Below are positions 8,867 to 16,745 of a DNA stretch of 64,000 nucleotides, one piece after another; the first letter of the stretch is position 1; each line of letters opens with the position of its first letter. This DNA is from AWTP1-18 sp036504515. GTDB taxonomy: Bacteria; Pseudomonadota; Gammaproteobacteria; Burkholderiales; Rhodocyclaceae. Location of the stretch: positions 434,001 through 498,000 of the forward strand of contig DASXVA010000012.1 of NCBI GenBank assembly GCA_036504515.1, read 5' to 3'. Position numbers and translations under genes: made by a program. The notes beneath the pieces are model-generated. The model saw only the letters and a list, made by a program, of their open reading frames with translations. It was not told where the DNA came from and ran no database searches.

Positions 8867-9603
8867 GCCCTCCGAACAACAATCAGCAGGATGACTTCAC
8901 TATCACCTCTCGCCGGGAGATCATTTTCTACCTGCGTCAGTTGATCAATGATGGCACCCAGGTCAGCATCATGTTCAATGAAGGCAAAGATAGTGTGCTG
9001 ACGGTGCTGCTGGATGTGGACGAAGAAGACGGCAACCTGGTTTTTGACTGGGGCGGCAGCGAAGAATTGAACGCCCGCCTGCTGCAAAGTAACAAGAACT
9101 ACTTTGTTGCCCTTCCCATGGGCATTCGCAATCAGTTCGTGACCGGCGTCATCAAGGCAACCACGTACAACAAACGTCGCGCCTTCATTGTGCCTTTGCC
9201 AGACCGCTACGTCCGCCTGCAGCGCCGGGAGTTTTTCCGGCTCTCCCTGCCAATCACCCAGCGCCCAGTCTGTACCATCACACTGGACGACAAGCAGGAA
9301 ATCAAGCTGAACGCGGTAGACATCGGTCTTGGCGGCGTTGGTCTGGAAATCCCGTCACTCCCGGCATCCTTTGTCATGGGCAAGGTCTTTCCCAACACCC
9401 GGATCGACATCAAAACCCAGGGAGTGATGCAGGTCTCCATCAAGATCTGCTTTATTGGTGAAATCGCCCGGGGAACCCATGAGGCGATCCGCTTGGGCTG
9501 CAATTTTCAGAACCTGACCCCCGCCCAGGAAAACGAACTGCAAAAGTTCATTACCTTCGTTCAAAGAGAAGAACGCGCCCGCATGGGACGCCTGGATAGT
9601 TAA
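8863..9603 (+). CDS. ycgR: Flagellar brake protein YcgR (PilZ, c-di-GMP receptor)
   Basis: This 246-residue protein has an N-terminal YcgR domain (residues about 15-115) and a C-terminal PilZ domain. The c-di-GMP-binding RxxxR element is visible as RREFFR near residue 121, and the second PilZ motif as DIGLGG near 154. When bound to c-di-GMP, YcgR slows the flagellar motor. It overlaps miaA by 4 bp and ends the mutL operon, with a terminator at 9723-9748. Confidence 0.92.
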   Translation: MSPPNNNQQDDFTITSRREIIFYLRQLINDGTQVSIMFNEGKDSVLTVLLDVDEEDGNLVFDWGGSEELNARLLQSNKNYFVALPMGIRNQFVTGVIKATTYNKRRAFIVPLPDRYVRLQRREFFRLSLPITQRPVCTITLDDKQEIKLNAVDIGLGGVGLEIPSLPASFVMGKVFPNTRIDIKTQGVMQVSIKICFIGEIARGTHEAIRLGCNFQNLTPAQENELQKFITFVQREERARMGRLDS

Positions 9604-9722
9604 CACCAGCGAAGCACCTATGCCTTTCGCCAGACAGGCATTCAATACCCGACTCAAAAAATCAAACACTTGCACGAAAATCCATTTTTCGTGCCTGAAG
9701 TAACTTATCAAATAGCGTGATC

Positions 9723-9748
9723 AAAGCCCTGAATCCGGGGCTTTTTTT
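9723..9748 (+). terminator. Intrinsic terminator after ycgR
   Basis: The stem AAAGCCC / GGGCTTT with an 8-nt loop is followed directly by a T-run. It closes the mutL-miaA-ycgR transcript. Confidence 0.85.
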
Positions 9749-9771
9749 ATTTGTCTTTTCCGCAAGGCCAC

Positions 9772-9819
9772 CTACTATATGTAGTGTCGCTTCTTCAAAG
9801 CCTCCACAACATGTAGTGC
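9772..9819 (+). promoter_or_regulatory. Pair of NrdR boxes upstream of nrdJ
   Basis: Two 16-bp palindromic sites are seen: CTACTATATGTAGTGT at 9772-9787 and CCACAACATGTAGTGC at 9804-9819. They match the NrdR consensus (ACACWATATATWGTGT), and their starts are 32 bp apart, three helical turns, which is the known arrangement for NrdR. NrdR represses ribonucleotide reductase operons when bound to ATP/dATP. nrdR itself is not in this window. Confidence 0.88.
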
Positions 9820-9889
9820 AAGCCCTTGTTTTATCGAGGCACAAAATATTTCACTTTGCTTCAAAAAAAGACACAGTTATCCTTCCGCC

Positions 9890-9928
9890 CCGGCTAGCGA
9901 AACAGCTCCTCAGCCGGTCGATTTTTTT
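9890..9928 (+). terminator. Possible attenuator hairpin in the nrdJ leader
   Basis: A CCGGCT / AGCCGG stem (9890-9895 and 9912-9917, 16-nt loop) is followed after 3 nt by a T-rich run, 31 bases before the nrdJ ATG. As a terminator it would be inside the leader, so it would act as an attenuator. The stem is short, so this is tentative. Confidence 0.4.
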
Positions 9929-9959
9929 ACAGAAATTTCTTTATCTTCGGGACTTATAA

Positions 9960-12857
9960 ATGACCACTGAACTGAATACCACCGAGGAATCCCAAGACCA
10001 ATACGTAGGCCAGCTCGGTCTGCCCCTGCCCCAGGAAATCTCCGGTGAAGTCCTGCTGGAAAAGTACGCCAAGGGCAATGAGCGCGACGTCCATGAGGTT
10101 CGCGCCCGCGTTGCCCGTGCTTTGGCTGCCAACGAAGCCGAAGACAAGCGCACCTATTGGGAAACCCGCTTTCTTGAAGCCCAGGAACAAGGTTTTGTCC
10201 CCGCCGGTCGTATCAACTCCGCTGCCGGCACCGATCTGACCGCCACCCTGATCAACTGCTTCGTCCAGCCCGTCGGCGACTCCATCTCTGAAGTGGTTGA
10301 TGGCCGTCCCGGCATCTACACCGCCCTCCAGCAGGCTGCAGAAACCATGCGCCGCGGCGGCGGTGTCGGCTACGACTTCTCCTCCATTCGCCCCATCGGT
10401 GCCCACGTTAAAGGCACCCAGTCCCGCGCCTCCGGCCCCGTCTCCTACATGCGTGTGTTCGACCGCTCCTGCGAGACCGTGGAATCTGCCGGCTCCCGCC
10501 GCGGTGCTCAAATGGGCGTGTTGCGTTGCGACCATCCCGATATCGAGGAATTCATCCACGCCAAGGACAGCGGCGACCTGACCAACTTCAACATCTCCGT
10601 CGGTGTGACCGATGCCTTCATGAAGGCCGTTGAAGTCGCTGGCGATGTAGAACTCACCCACCGCGCCGTACCCGCCGCCGATGTCATGGCCGCCGGTGCC
10701 TACCAGCGCGAAGACGGCCTCTGGGTCTATCGCAAAGTACCTGCCCGCGACTTGTGGGAACAGGTCATGCGCTCCACCTACGACCACGCAGAACCCGGCA
10801 TCCTGTTCCTGGACCGCATGAACAGGGACAACAACCTGTACTACTGCGAAACCATCGAAGCCACCAACCCCTGCGCCGAACAGCCCCTGCCGCCCTACGG
10901 CTGCTGCTGCCTGGGTTCCATCAACCTGACCCTGTTCGTGGAAGCCGCCTTCACCGAACAGGCCAGCTTCGATTTCGCCGGCTTTGCCAAGGTGATCGAC
11001 ACCTCCGTGCGCATGCTGGACAACGTACTGGACGCCACCCACTGGCCCCTGGAACAGCAACACGACGAAGCCATGAACAAGCGCCGCGTCGGCCTCGGCT
11101 TCACCGGCCTAGGCGATGCCCTGATCATGCTGCGGCTCAAGTACGACAATCCCGAAGCCCGCGCCATGGCCACCAAGATTTCCGAGTTCATGCGCGACCG
11201 TTCCTACCTGGCCTCCGTTGAACTGGCCAAGGAGCGTGGTCCCTTCCCCCTGTTCAATGCCGACCTCTACCTGTCCGGCGGCAACTTTGCTTCCCGCCTG
11301 CCCCAGGACGTCAAGGACCAGATCCGCAAGCACGGCCTGCGCAATTCACACCTGCTGTCCATCGCCCCCACCGGCACTATCAGCCTGGCCTTTGCCGACA
11401 ATGCCTCCAACGGCATCGAGCCCCCCTTCTCCTGGACCTACACCCGCAAAAAACGCATGGCCGACGGCACCCACAAGGAATACGCCGTTGAGGACTACGC
11501 GTGGCGCTTGTACAAGCACATGGGTGGCGACACCAGCAAGCTGCCCGAATACTTCATCACCGCCCTGGAAATCTCCGCCCAGGCCCATGAAGAAATGGTG
11601 GCTGCCGTTGCCCCTTACGTGGATACCTCCATCTCCAAGACGGTGAACGTCCCCGCCGACTATCCCTACGCCGACTTTGAAGATCTCTACATGGCCGCCT
11701 GGAAGTCCGGCCTCAAGGGTCTGGCCACCTATCGTCCCAACAGCGTGCTCGGTTCCGTCCTTTCCGTGGACAGCAACACCACTGCCACCACGCAAAAGCA
11801 GCCCCAGGACGTCACCATCGACAGCGCCAACCGCCGCATGTCCATCGGTGCCCTGCCCGCCCCCGTGCTGGCCTCCCTGCGCTGGCCCGGCCGGCCCCGC
11901 ATGACCGACGGCAACAGCGCTTGGTCCTACATGATCGAAACGCCCCAGGGTGAATTCGCCCTTTTCGTCGGCGAAGTCTCAAATGAAATGGGCCGTGCCC
12001 TGCCCTTCGAAGTCTGGGTGAACGGTACCGAGCAGCCCCGTGGTCTGGGCGCCGTCGCAAAAACCCTGTCCATGGACATGCGCACCAACGACAAGGCCTT
12101 CCTCAAGCTTAAGCTGGATGCCCTGGCCAAGACCGTGGGCGAAGAGCCCTTCGAAATGCCCTTCCCCCCCAACGGCGAACACAAGCTGATGCCCGGCGTC
12201 GTCTCCGCCTTTGCTCAAGCCGTGCGCTACCGCTGCGAAAAGCTCGGCGCCCTGGAAGGTGAAGAAGCCACCCCCGTGCTGGATGCCATGTTCAGCCGCG
12301 ACGAGCCCAAGACCGGCACCGACGGCACCCTGTCCTGGACGGTGGACATCACCAATCCGGCTTCCGGCGAAGAGTTCGTCCTGGGCCTGAAGGAAATCAC
12401 CCTGCCCGACGGCGTCACCCGCCCCTACTCCCTGTGGCTGTCCGGCCACTACCCCCGTGCCCTGGACGGCCTGACCAAGCTGCTGTCCCTCGACATGCGC
12501 GTGGTGGACCCGGCCTGGATCGGCATGAAGCTGCGCAAGCTGACCAACTACGCCGAACCTCTGGGTGACTTCATGGCCCGGGTTCCCGGTAGCCAGAAGC
12601 AACAGAACTGGCCCTCCACCGTAGCCTACATCGCCCGCCTGGTCATGCATCGTTACTCCATGCTCGGCATCCTCGACGAGAACGGCTACCCCACCCGGGA
12701 AATGGGCATCCTCGAAGTGCCCGGCTCCACCCCTGAAAAGGGTGGCGTCAAGATCATGCAGGGTTCTCTCTGTGGCGAATGCGGCAACATGACCGTGATC
12801 CGCAAGGACGGCTGCGACTTCTGCTCCGCCTGCGGCGCTGTCGGGGCTTGCGGTTGA
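9960..12857 (+). CDS. nrdJ: Adenosylcobalamin-dependent ribonucleotide reductase (class II)
   Basis: NrdJ reduces ribonucleotides to deoxyribonucleotides using a B12-generated thiyl radical and no oxygen-dependent small subunit. The 965-residue protein has the long proteobacterial form. The redox Cys is in LINCFVQP (about residue 100). The radical-site segment NPCAEQPLPPYGCCCLGS begins near residue 302, PTGTISLAFADNASNGIEP lies near 470, and the shuttle/zinc cysteines are at the C-terminus (CGECGNMTV..CDFCSACGAVGACG). NrdR boxes lie upstream. The Tn7-like left end begins 24 bp after its stop codon. It is an unusually C-rich gene with no cobalamin riboswitch seen. Confidence 0.96.
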   Translation: MTTELNTTEESQDQYVGQLGLPLPQEISGEVLLEKYAKGNERDVHEVRARVARALAANEAEDKRTYWETRFLEAQEQGFVPAGRINSAAGTDLTATLINCFVQPVGDSISEVVDGRPGIYTALQQAAETMRRGGGVGYDFSSIRPIGAHVKGTQSRASGPVSYMRVFDRSCETVESAGSRRGAQMGVLRCDHPDIEEFIHAKDSGDLTNFNISVGVTDAFMKAVEVAGDVELTHRAVPAADVMAAGAYQREDGLWVYRKVPARDLWEQVMRSTYDHAEPGILFLDRMNRDNNLYYCETIEATNPCAEQPLPPYGCCCLGSINLTLFVEAAFTEQASFDFAGFAKVIDTSVRMLDNVLDATHWPLEQQHDEAMNKRRVGLGFTGLGDALIMLRLKYDNPEARAMATKISEFMRDRSYLASVELAKERGPFPLFNADLYLSGGNFASRLPQDVKDQIRKHGLRNSHLLSIAPTGTISLAFADNASNGIEPPFSWTYTRKKRMADGTHKEYAVEDYAWRLYKHMGGDTSKLPEYFITALEISAQAHEEMVAAVAPYVDTSISKTVNVPADYPYADFEDLYMAAWKSGLKGLATYRPNSVLGSVLSVDSNTTATTQKQPQDVTIDSANRRMSIGALPAPVLASLRWPGRPRMTDGNSAWSYMIETPQGEFALFVGEVSNEMGRALPFEVWVNGTEQPRGLGAVAKTLSMDMRTNDKAFLKLKLDALAKTVGEEPFEMPFPPNGEHKLMPGVVSAFAQAVRYRCEKLGALEGEEATPVLDAMFSRDEPKTGTDGTLSWTVDITNPASGEEFVLGLKEITLPDGVTRPYSLWLSGHYPRALDGLTKLLSLDMRVVDPAWIGMKLRKLTNYAEPLGDFMARVPGSQKQQNWPSTVAYIARLVMHRYSMLGILDENGYPTREMGILEVPGSTPEKGGVKIMQGSLCGECGNMTVIRKDGCDFCSACGAVGACG

Positions 12858-12881
12858 TGGATAGCTTGCAGCGATAGTTGT

Positions 12882-12967
12882 TGTGGGCGTACGCTTAACT
12901 TGCAATCGCGCCCCCTAAACTTGCAATTTATGGCCCCATAACTTGCAACGTTAAAAGTAGCAAAAAA
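12882..12967 (+). repeat. Left end (L1) of the Tn7-like element
   Basis: The terminal TGTGGGCGTACGCTT is followed by three direct AACTTGCAA sites at 12897, 12918 and 12940 (spacing 21 and 22 bp). A copy of this whole block, minus one 21-bp repeat unit, is present at 22450-22514 in the same orientation. Confidence 0.85.
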
Positions 12968-13003
12968 TAGATACGGCGGAGAAATCCGCCGTATCTATTT
13001 TTT
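12962..13003. terminator. Strong palindromic terminator just inside the left end
   Basis: An A6-tract, a TAGATACGGCGGA stem, a 3-4-nt loop, the complementary stem and a T6-tract form a near-perfect 42-bp palindrome. It could end nrdJ read-through or insulate the cargo from nrdJ. Confidence 0.9.
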
Positions 13004-13100
13004 CGTCAACAGAACTGTCGGAGGCTCAGATATTTCTAACTACCTTGTTAAGGGACACATAATTTAGCGGTGGCAGCATAGGGAAAAGTCAGGAGTTCCT

Positions 13101-13547
13101 ATGAAAAAATTGCACACGCTTAACCGGCCATTCGTGCGCTTGGTCATGAAATCCCTTGCAGCAAAACTTGCTTTGTTGGCCTTGTTAGCGCTGAGTCCTT
13201 ACATTGCACAAGCAAAGGGAGCGCCGATAGTGCTCCATGTCAAAGACCAAACATATAGAAAAATGGCACTGCAAGCCGAGCACCCGGAAGTGATGGCTTG
13301 TATCAAGTCGGTGAATGAGAAAGTACTTGAGCCGACGTCTTATCGCACCATAAGTTGGACCGTTGATGCGCTAATAGCAGCACAAACATCCAAAGAAGAA
13401 CAGCTTGGGCAAATACTTGAGTTCGTGGAAATCTGTGCAATAGGAAAATCGCGTGATGCAAATCAGTCTCCTGCTTTGCAAAAAGTAGTTGTCGTTTGCA
13501 CGGTAGTCGATGGGCAACCCCAACAAGTTTCAGTGGTGCCACGCTAA
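13101..13547 (+). CDS. Small exported protein of unknown function
   Basis: This 148-residue protein starts 5 nt after AGGAG. Residues about 16-37 form a signal peptide (KLALLALLALSPYIAQA). The mature part has three cysteines (in VMACIKS, EICAIG and VVVCTV) and no recognised domain. It is the first gene inside the element and convergent with the CDF gene, with only 9 bp between them. The function is unknown; a periplasmic location follows from the signal. Confidence 0.7.
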   Translation: MKKLHTLNRPFVRLVMKSLAAKLALLALLALSPYIAQAKGAPIVLHVKDQTYRKMALQAEHPEVMACIKSVNEKVLEPTSYRTISWTVDALIAAQTSKEEQLGQILEFVEICAIGKSRDANQSPALQKVVVVCTVVDGQPQQVSVVPR

Positions 13548-13556
13548 CCGGCCATC

Positions 13557-14489
13557 CTAGCCTTTATTGGAATGTGGCGCTTTGTCGATTGGATCAACAT
13601 GCGTCATCATATTCAGCACAGGATGGTGCTCCATCACGCGGTTTCTGGCCTCAAGGGCAATGTTGTGCCCATCGATCACGGTCAGTTTTCCATCGACCTC
13701 AAGATGGGCATCCACTAACAACAAATCGCCTGTTTTCCTCGTCCTCAGACCATGGAGTCCAAGAACACCAGGCGTTGACAGAATTTCCTTACGGATATCC
13801 TGTGTCTCCTCTTCGGAAGCAGCTCTATCGGTTAAATCGTGAAGCGCATCCCAAAGGAAACTCCAGCCCATCTTGGCAACGATAAATCCAACGATTAACG
13901 CTGCAATCGGATCAAGCAATCCGAACCCGAGCAAATTTCCCCCAATGCCAATAGAGACAACGAGTGAAGAGGCCGCATCAGACCGAGCATGCCAAGCATT
14001 AGCGACTAACAGACTCGACCGGACCCGCTCTGCGACTGCCAGCATATAGCGAAACAAGGCCTCTTTTAAAACCAGAGCACCCAGCGCTACCCACAGAGCC
14101 GCCATTTGTACGGTAGGGATGGTTGTAGGTACCTGAAGTTTGCGTACAGCGGCCCAGACCATGCCGATACCTACCGCGAGAAGTAGGCAGCCGAGTACCA
14201 GTGATGCAGCGTTTTCATAACGATGATGACCATAGTGATGGTCATCATCAGCCTCTTTCTTGCTGTGATGAACAGCCAGCAATACAACAAAGTCCGCCAC
14301 TAAATCCGATAGTGAATGGATACCGTCTGCAACTAAACCTTGTGACCCCGAGATAACCCCGACAACAACTTGTATGGTTGTCAGGAATAAATTAACGCCA
14401 ACACTGACCCAAGTACTCTTCTTGGTTGCAGCTTCTTTCTCTGGTGTTTTTATCTCTTCTGAAAATTGATCTATTTTTTCCATGGTCAT
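13557..14489 (-). CDS. Cation diffusion facilitator (CDF) metal exporter
   Basis: This 310-residue inner-membrane metal/proton antiporter shows the CDF metal site as HSLSD in TM2 (ADGIHSLSDLVADF) and HARSD in TM5 (NAWHARSDAASSL). This His-Asp / His-Asp set is usual for zinc-type members rather than the Asp-rich Mn type. A cytoplasmic HHYGHHRYEN loop and a C-terminal metallochaperone-like domain are present. The start is taken at MTMEKIDQF, 5 bp after the mgtC stop, so it is co-transcribed with mgtC. The metal (Zn, Fe, Co or Mn) cannot be settled by eye. Confidence 0.9.
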   Translation of the reverse strand: MTMEKIDQFSEEIKTPEKEAATKKSTWVSVGVNLFLTTIQVVVGVISGSQGLVADGIHSLSDLVADFVVLLAVHHSKKEADDDHHYGHHRYENAASLVLGCLLLAVGIGMVWAAVRKLQVPTTIPTVQMAALWVALGALVLKEALFRYMLAVAERVRSSLLVANAWHARSDAASSLVVSIGIGGNLLGFGLLDPIAALIVGFIVAKMGWSFLWDALHDLTDRAASEEETQDIRKEILSTPGVLGLHGLRTRKTGDLLLVDAHLEVDGKLTVIDGHNIALEARNRVMEHHPVLNMMTHVDPIDKAPHSNKG

Positions 14490-14494
14490 TTTTT

Positions 14495-15211
14495 TCACTC
14501 GGTAGTACTCGGACTCCAGAAGACTTGGCTGACACAACTCAACGCCGATAGGTGACGAATGACAGATTCCATCTGCTCACCGTCGACGGAAGTTGCAGCA
14601 AGGACCGCCTCGATTTCAACGGCATCGTCGCCAAATGCATGGACAACCAAATCGCGGGTCGGATAATCAGCTGCTTCTAAGGCTGCCTCAAGCTTCTGCA
14701 TTGCCTCCTTTTGGCTAATGGATGGAGCAATAACGTAGACGGTATTGGTTACCTCAACAGACTGGGTATCCATTGGCTGGCGGTTGATGCGATCAACTAC
14801 TGGCCGAAGCAGCGTATTGGCAGCAAGAACAAAAACGGTCGCTATGACAGCCTCTAAAATCAGGTCGGCTCCGGCACAGGCCCCCACTGCCGCAGACCCC
14901 CATAGTGTGGCAGCGGTGTTTAATCCACGGACATTACCTTCTTCTCGCATGATGACCCCTGCGCCCAGAAAGCCAATACCAGAAACTACATAGGCCACCA
15001 CATGATTAGCTCCATCGTGGCCGGCAAGTCGGTTCGCCATGTCCACAAAAATCGCTGCCCCCAAGGCCACCAGGACATTTGTCCGTAAGCCCGCTGTCCG
15101 CTGGCGATATTGCCGCTCTAATCCAATAAGGCCACCGAGAATAAAGGCAGCGGTTAGGCTGACTGTCGTATCAGCCAAAGAAATCAAATTGATGTTCTCG
15201 ATAACTTGCAC
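14495..15211 (-). CDS. MgtC/SapB-family membrane protein
   Basis: This 238-residue protein has the MgtC signature (AAFILGGLIGLERQYRQRTAGLRTN, SGIGFLGAGVIMRE, GLNTAATLWGSAAVGACAG) and a C-terminal ACT-like soluble domain. The GTG at 15209-15211, with AGGAGC 5 nt upstream, is a much better start than the in-frame extension to 15403, which lacks family similarity. MgtC proteins modulate P-type or F-type ATPases and matter in low Mg2+. It is coupled to the CDF gene downstream. Confidence 0.92.
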   Translation of the reverse strand: MQVIENINLISLADTTVSLTAAFILGGLIGLERQYRQRTAGLRTNVLVALGAAIFVDMANRLAGHDGANHVVAYVVSGIGFLGAGVIMREEGNVRGLNTAATLWGSAAVGACAGADLILEAVIATVFVLAANTLLRPVVDRINRQPMDTQSVEVTNTVYVIAPSISQKEAMQKLEAALEAADYPTRDLVVHAFGDDAVEIEAVLAATSVDGEQMESVIRHLSALSCVSQVFWSPSTTE

Positions 15212-15424
15212 GTAAGCTCCTATTGCCAACCAAAGTGCTGGGTGTAATAACACTTCATCGCTTGGATGAATGTTCGTAAGCAATCCGCCATCAACTCGGA
15301 TAGAAAAATCACCACCTGATCGCATTTCCTCCCTAGATGAGGGCTTGCTAGGAATTAGTGAAGAACCCAGAGCTTGGCCAAATACATCACTCGCCGTTCT
15401 CAATCTTCAAAGAAAGTTGAAGAA

Positions 15425-16735
15425 TTAAGTCTGGGTCGCCTCTTCATCACGCGGTAGATGAATGACTCCGGTGGTGTAGATATATTCAAACAAGTTTCCG
15501 TAACGGCCCCACTCGATAGCTATGCGCAGGGCTGAAGCTGCATCCTCGGCATCCAAAGTAAAGCGCAGCAGGCGGAGGAACAAATCTTGGTGCAGATCCC
15601 CCGAGGGGTCTTGCTCCAGGCCGTGGCGGATATAAGCCACCAAAGGTACGTTCTCCAGCACCTGCTGACCGAACAAATCATGCTGCTGAACTTGCTCGGT
15701 ATGGACGTATTGGCTACCCAGCGGGGTCAACATGATGTCGCCGCCATCGAGGATGGCGAAGCCGAGTAAGGTGAGTGCCTTGGCAGCATCCAGCAGTTCT
15801 TCGTCGGTAAGTCCGGTTTCCTCGGCCAGCTTCGGCAGGTCGGCGCGACCAAGGAAGGGCGCTTCTGCCAGCACTTCGAGTATTCCCTCCATTCGGGCAA
15901 TGTCAGCATCGGGGAGGCGATCACCCAACTGTAGTTTGACCTCTTTGGCGCTGATTTGCCCTTGGCGCAGAGAGCCGCCAGTCATCAGACCGTAGACATC
16001 GTCGATCAGCTTGCGTACTTCGGTACCAGCCACTTGTCGGGGACGCGGCAGGGTTACCGCGAGTTCGTCGCGAACCCGCCCCGGATCGCTTGCAAAAACC
16101 AGGACGCGGTCGGCCATCATCACCGCCTCTTCAATGTTGTGGGAAACCACCAGAATGGCCTTGGTTGAAATCTGCCCGGATTGCCACAGATCAAGAATGT
16201 CTTCCCGCAGGCGCTCACCTGTCAGCACATCGAGAGCCGAGAAAGCTTCGTCCATAAGCAGGACTTCCGGCTCCAATACCAGGGCACGTGCGATACCGAC
16301 CCGCTGGCGCATCCCTCCCGATAACTCCCGTGGAAGGGCGCCCTCGAAACCAGAGAGTCCAATCAGTTCGATGGCGGTTTCGGCGCGCTCTTCTCGTTCT
16401 TTGGGCGGGACTCCCTTTGCCTCAAGGCCGAGTTCAACATTCTTCTGCACGGTCAGCCAAGGGAACAGGGCAAAAGACTGGAACACCATGCTGATCCCGT
16501 CCGCCGGACCGTACAAAGGCAAGCCGTGATACAGCACTTGGCCGTCATCGGCCGCAATCAATCCAGCCATCAGCCGCAGCATGGTGGACTTGCCGGAACC
16601 CGACTGACCGAGCAAAGCGACGATCTCGCCTTCGTTGAGTACAAAATCAACGCCTTCCAGGACGGAGCGAGCCTTGCCATCTGCGGAGCGAAAGGACTTA
16701 CCGACGGACTTGAGTTCAATAATTGGAGTAGTCAT
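15425..16735 (-). CDS. ABC transporter ATPase with C-terminal AAA-associated domain
   Basis: This 436-residue ATPase is of the nitrate/sulfonate/taurine (NitT/TauT) group. It shows Walker A GQSGSGKST, the signature LSGGMRQR, and Walker B LLMDEAFSALD. Residues from about 290 form the AAA-associated C-terminal domain, a feature of one sub-branch. The start follows TAGGAGCG, and the gene lies 10 bp after the two-domain permease. No periplasmic binding protein is encoded nearby, so the substrate is unknown. Its place among metal genes suggests, but does not show, an ion or metal-chelate substrate. Confidence 0.92.
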   Translation of the reverse strand: MTTPIIELKSVGKSFRSADGKARSVLEGVDFVLNEGEIVALLGQSGSGKSTMLRLMAGLIAADDGQVLYHGLPLYGPADGISMVFQSFALFPWLTVQKNVELGLEAKGVPPKEREERAETAIELIGLSGFEGALPRELSGGMRQRVGIARALVLEPEVLLMDEAFSALDVLTGERLREDILDLWQSGQISTKAILVVSHNIEEAVMMADRVLVFASDPGRVRDELAVTLPRPRQVAGTEVRKLIDDVYGLMTGGSLRQGQISAKEVKLQLGDRLPDADIARMEGILEVLAEAPFLGRADLPKLAEETGLTDEELLDAAKALTLLGFAILDGGDIMLTPLGSQYVHTEQVQQHDLFGQQVLENVPLVAYIRHGLEQDPSGDLHQDLFLRLLRFTLDAEDAASALRIAIEWGRYGNLFEYIYTTGVIHLPRDEEATQT

Positions 16736-16745
16736 TGCATCGCTC

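Larger units (their letters stand above)
9604..9959. other. Intergenic region ycgR-nrdJ: hairpin, terminator, NrdR boxes, leader
   Basis: No gene is seen in these 356 bases. They hold a perfect 9-bp-stem hairpin at 9672-9694 (GCACGAAAA / TTTTCGTGC) with no T-run after it, the ycgR terminator at 9723-9748, the NrdR box pair at 9772-9819 and a GC hairpin plus T-tract at 9890-9928. The last three are annotated separately. Confidence 0.8.

Noticed and set aside
15212..15424. Riboswitch or leader peptide upstream of mgtC
   Set aside because: No M-box or yybP-ykoY landmarks; the in-frame extension of mgtC here lacks a ribosome site and family similarity.
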